From: Flavobacteriales bacterium | GTDB lineage: Bacteria > Bacteroidota > Bacteroidia > Flavobacteriales_D > Sanyastnellaceae | DNA length: 6,312 nucleotides | Assembly: GCA_947457325.1 (NCBI GenBank) | Contig: CANGVU010000081.1 | Location: 1-6,312 of the forward strand | Direction of reading: 5' to 3' | Shown here: positions 5,489-6,312 of the stretch, piece by piece | How the letters are laid out: every line of letters starts with the position of its first letter | Position numbering within the stretch: position 1 is the stretch's first letter | Notes under the pieces: model-generated | The model's input: the letters and a program-made list of their open reading frames with translations, nothing else | What the model was told of the DNA's origin: nothing | Databases searched by the model: none | Program-made: the position numbers and the translations under genes

Positions 5489-5510
5489 GAATTGGAAGTG
5501 TGAATTGGAA
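5489..5510. repeat. Direct repeat GAATTGGAA x2, 13-base period
   Basis: GAATTGGAA occurs at 5489-5497 and again at 5502-5510, a perfect 9-base repeat offset by 13. It lies immediately upstream of the putative -7 element of the membrane protein/CDF unit, roughly where a -33 element or operator would be. It may be a regulator site or chance in a purine-rich stretch. The rest of 5470-5610 shows no gene. Confidence 0.3.
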
Positions 5511-5610
5511 AGCGGAAAATGGGAATGGGTATTCATCTCCATATCAACTTACCCTTTGATTCACCAAACTGAATCTACGTTTAATAACCACAAGGCAAGT
5601 GAGTTGAGTA

Positions 5611-6312
5611 CTACCCCAAATGCTTATCCAAAATCAGTTTCAAACTATCCTTAGCTATGGGCTTAGCAATAAAATCATCCATTCCCGATGCCAAACATTT
5701 ATCTTTCTCTCCCGCAATAGCATGCGCCGTACATGCAACTATGGGTGTTGTAATCTGATACACCTTTCGCAACTGCTCTGTGGTTTCTCTACCATCCATT
5801 CCCGCCATTTGAATGTCCATTAATATCAAACCGGGAGAATGTTTAGCCACACTGTCCAAAGCCTCCTTACCATTTCTTGCCTCTAAGATCAAAACCTCAG
5901 GTCTTAGCTGATGAACAAGTGCTTTGAGCAATATCAAATTCAACTCATTGTCCTCAACAATTAATACAGATTGCTTATCGGGCTGCAATTCAATGTTTCT
6001 TTTTAGAACTTCATTGTTACCCTTTGTCTCCGCTTGCCTTTCTTGATCTAATAACTGCGCAACACCACAGAAAAAATCGCTTGGCAATAAAGGCAATAAT
6101 AGCGTGTGCAAACGACTCAGTTGTGACAATGTCTCATGAAAAGCACCATCCTCACGAGAATGGCATAACAATACAGGCAATTGTGATACCGCGCCGATTT
6201 CAGAAGTCCGCAACTGCTGAACAAAAGACAAACCAAAACCTTCACTGTCATCATCATTGACCACCAACAAAGACTCTACTTTTCTGGAAATAGCTGCCAT
6301 CATCCATTCCTC
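5611..6312 (-). CDS. Receiver-domain signalling protein, probably C-terminus of a hybrid histidine kinase (partial)
   Basis: The frame is open to the window edge (Glu-Glu-Trp precede the double Met at 6303), so the N-terminus lies outside. Numbering from Met at 6303, residues 112-229 form a canonical receiver domain: acidic pair E117-D118 (VEDN), phospho-acceptor D163 in LMDIQM, switch T192 in ACTAHA and conserved K214 in IAKPI. The ACTAHA...GMDDFIAKPI wording is typical of the terminal receiver in hybrid sensor kinases. Before it, residues 10-86 look like a second, degenerate receiver: a strand SLLVVNDDD, a helix GFSFVQQL-like segment, a strand LPVLLCHS, and LLPLLPSD where the conserved Lys should be. 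Kinase domains should lie upstream. It ends in TAG, 141 bases before the DUF2231-like gene, so its relation to that unit is unclear. Confidence 0.85.
   Translation of the reverse strand, partial: EEWMMAAISRKVESLLVVNDDDSEGFGLSFVQQLRTSEIGAVSQLPVLLCHSREDGAFHETLSQLSRLHTLLLPLLPSDFFCGVAQLLDQERQAETKGNNEVLKRNIELQPDKQSVLIVEDNELNLILLKALVHQLRPEVLILEARNGKEALDSVAKHSPGLILMDIQMAGMDGRETTEQLRKVYQITTPIVACTAHAIAGEKDKCLASGMDDFIAKPIAKDSLKLILDKHLG

Noticed and set aside
5558..5575. Hairpin GATTCA-6-base loop-TGAATC after the receiver protein gene
   Set aside because: Only six pairs with low GC and no U-run on either strand; too weak to call a terminator.
1..6312. CRISPR array, tRNA, rRNA, insertion sequence or phage genes
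   Set aside because: I read both strands for regularly spaced repeats, cloverleaf-like elements, terminal inverted repeats and transposase-like proteins and found none.

Overview
This window most likely comes from a member of the Bacteroidota, probably a Flavobacteriia-like lineage. The evidence is the style of the proteins (a beta clamp, a uridine-phosphorylase-like enzyme and a SirB1-type protein of the Bacteroidetes kind), the near absence of Shine-Dalgarno sequences, and several motifs of the Bacteroidetes -7 promoter type (TAnnTTTG) just upstream of starts. Species cannot be assigned from the sequence. No tRNA, rRNA, CRISPR array, transposase or integrase is visible.

Almost everything is on the minus strand, so transcription runs from high to low coordinates. 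In that order the window holds: (i) the C-terminal part of a hybrid sensor kinase or multi-receiver regulator (5611-6312, cut by the window edge); (ii) a two-gene unit of a four-helix, His/Glu-rich, DUF2231-like membrane protein overlapping a cation diffusion facilitator (4975-5469 and 4098-5012), which looks like a metal-export module; (iii) dnaN, the DNA polymerase III sliding clamp, whose stop overlaps the start of a nucleoside phosphorylase gene (2898-4019 and 2017-2898), closed by a hairpin at 2016-2042; (iv) a SirB1/transglutaminase-like protein (1089-1934); (v) an unrecognised 79-residue protein (647-886); (vi) a DUF4160-DUF2442 gene pair (145-393 and 1-140, the second cut by the window edge).

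The one plus-strand gene I support is a 42-residue single-span membrane peptide with a TTG start (960-1088). It converges exactly on the end of the SirB1 gene and has a plausible ribosome binding site.

The central block (about 1090-5470) reads as ordinary, densely packed chromosome. The low-coordinate 1.1 kb is more AT-rich, loosely packed and made of small accessory genes. I see no unmistakable new system. The items most worth a second look are the DUF2231-like/CDF pair, the DUF4160-DUF2442 pair, the hidden TTG-start peptide, and the loss of the usual histidine in the SirB1 core.
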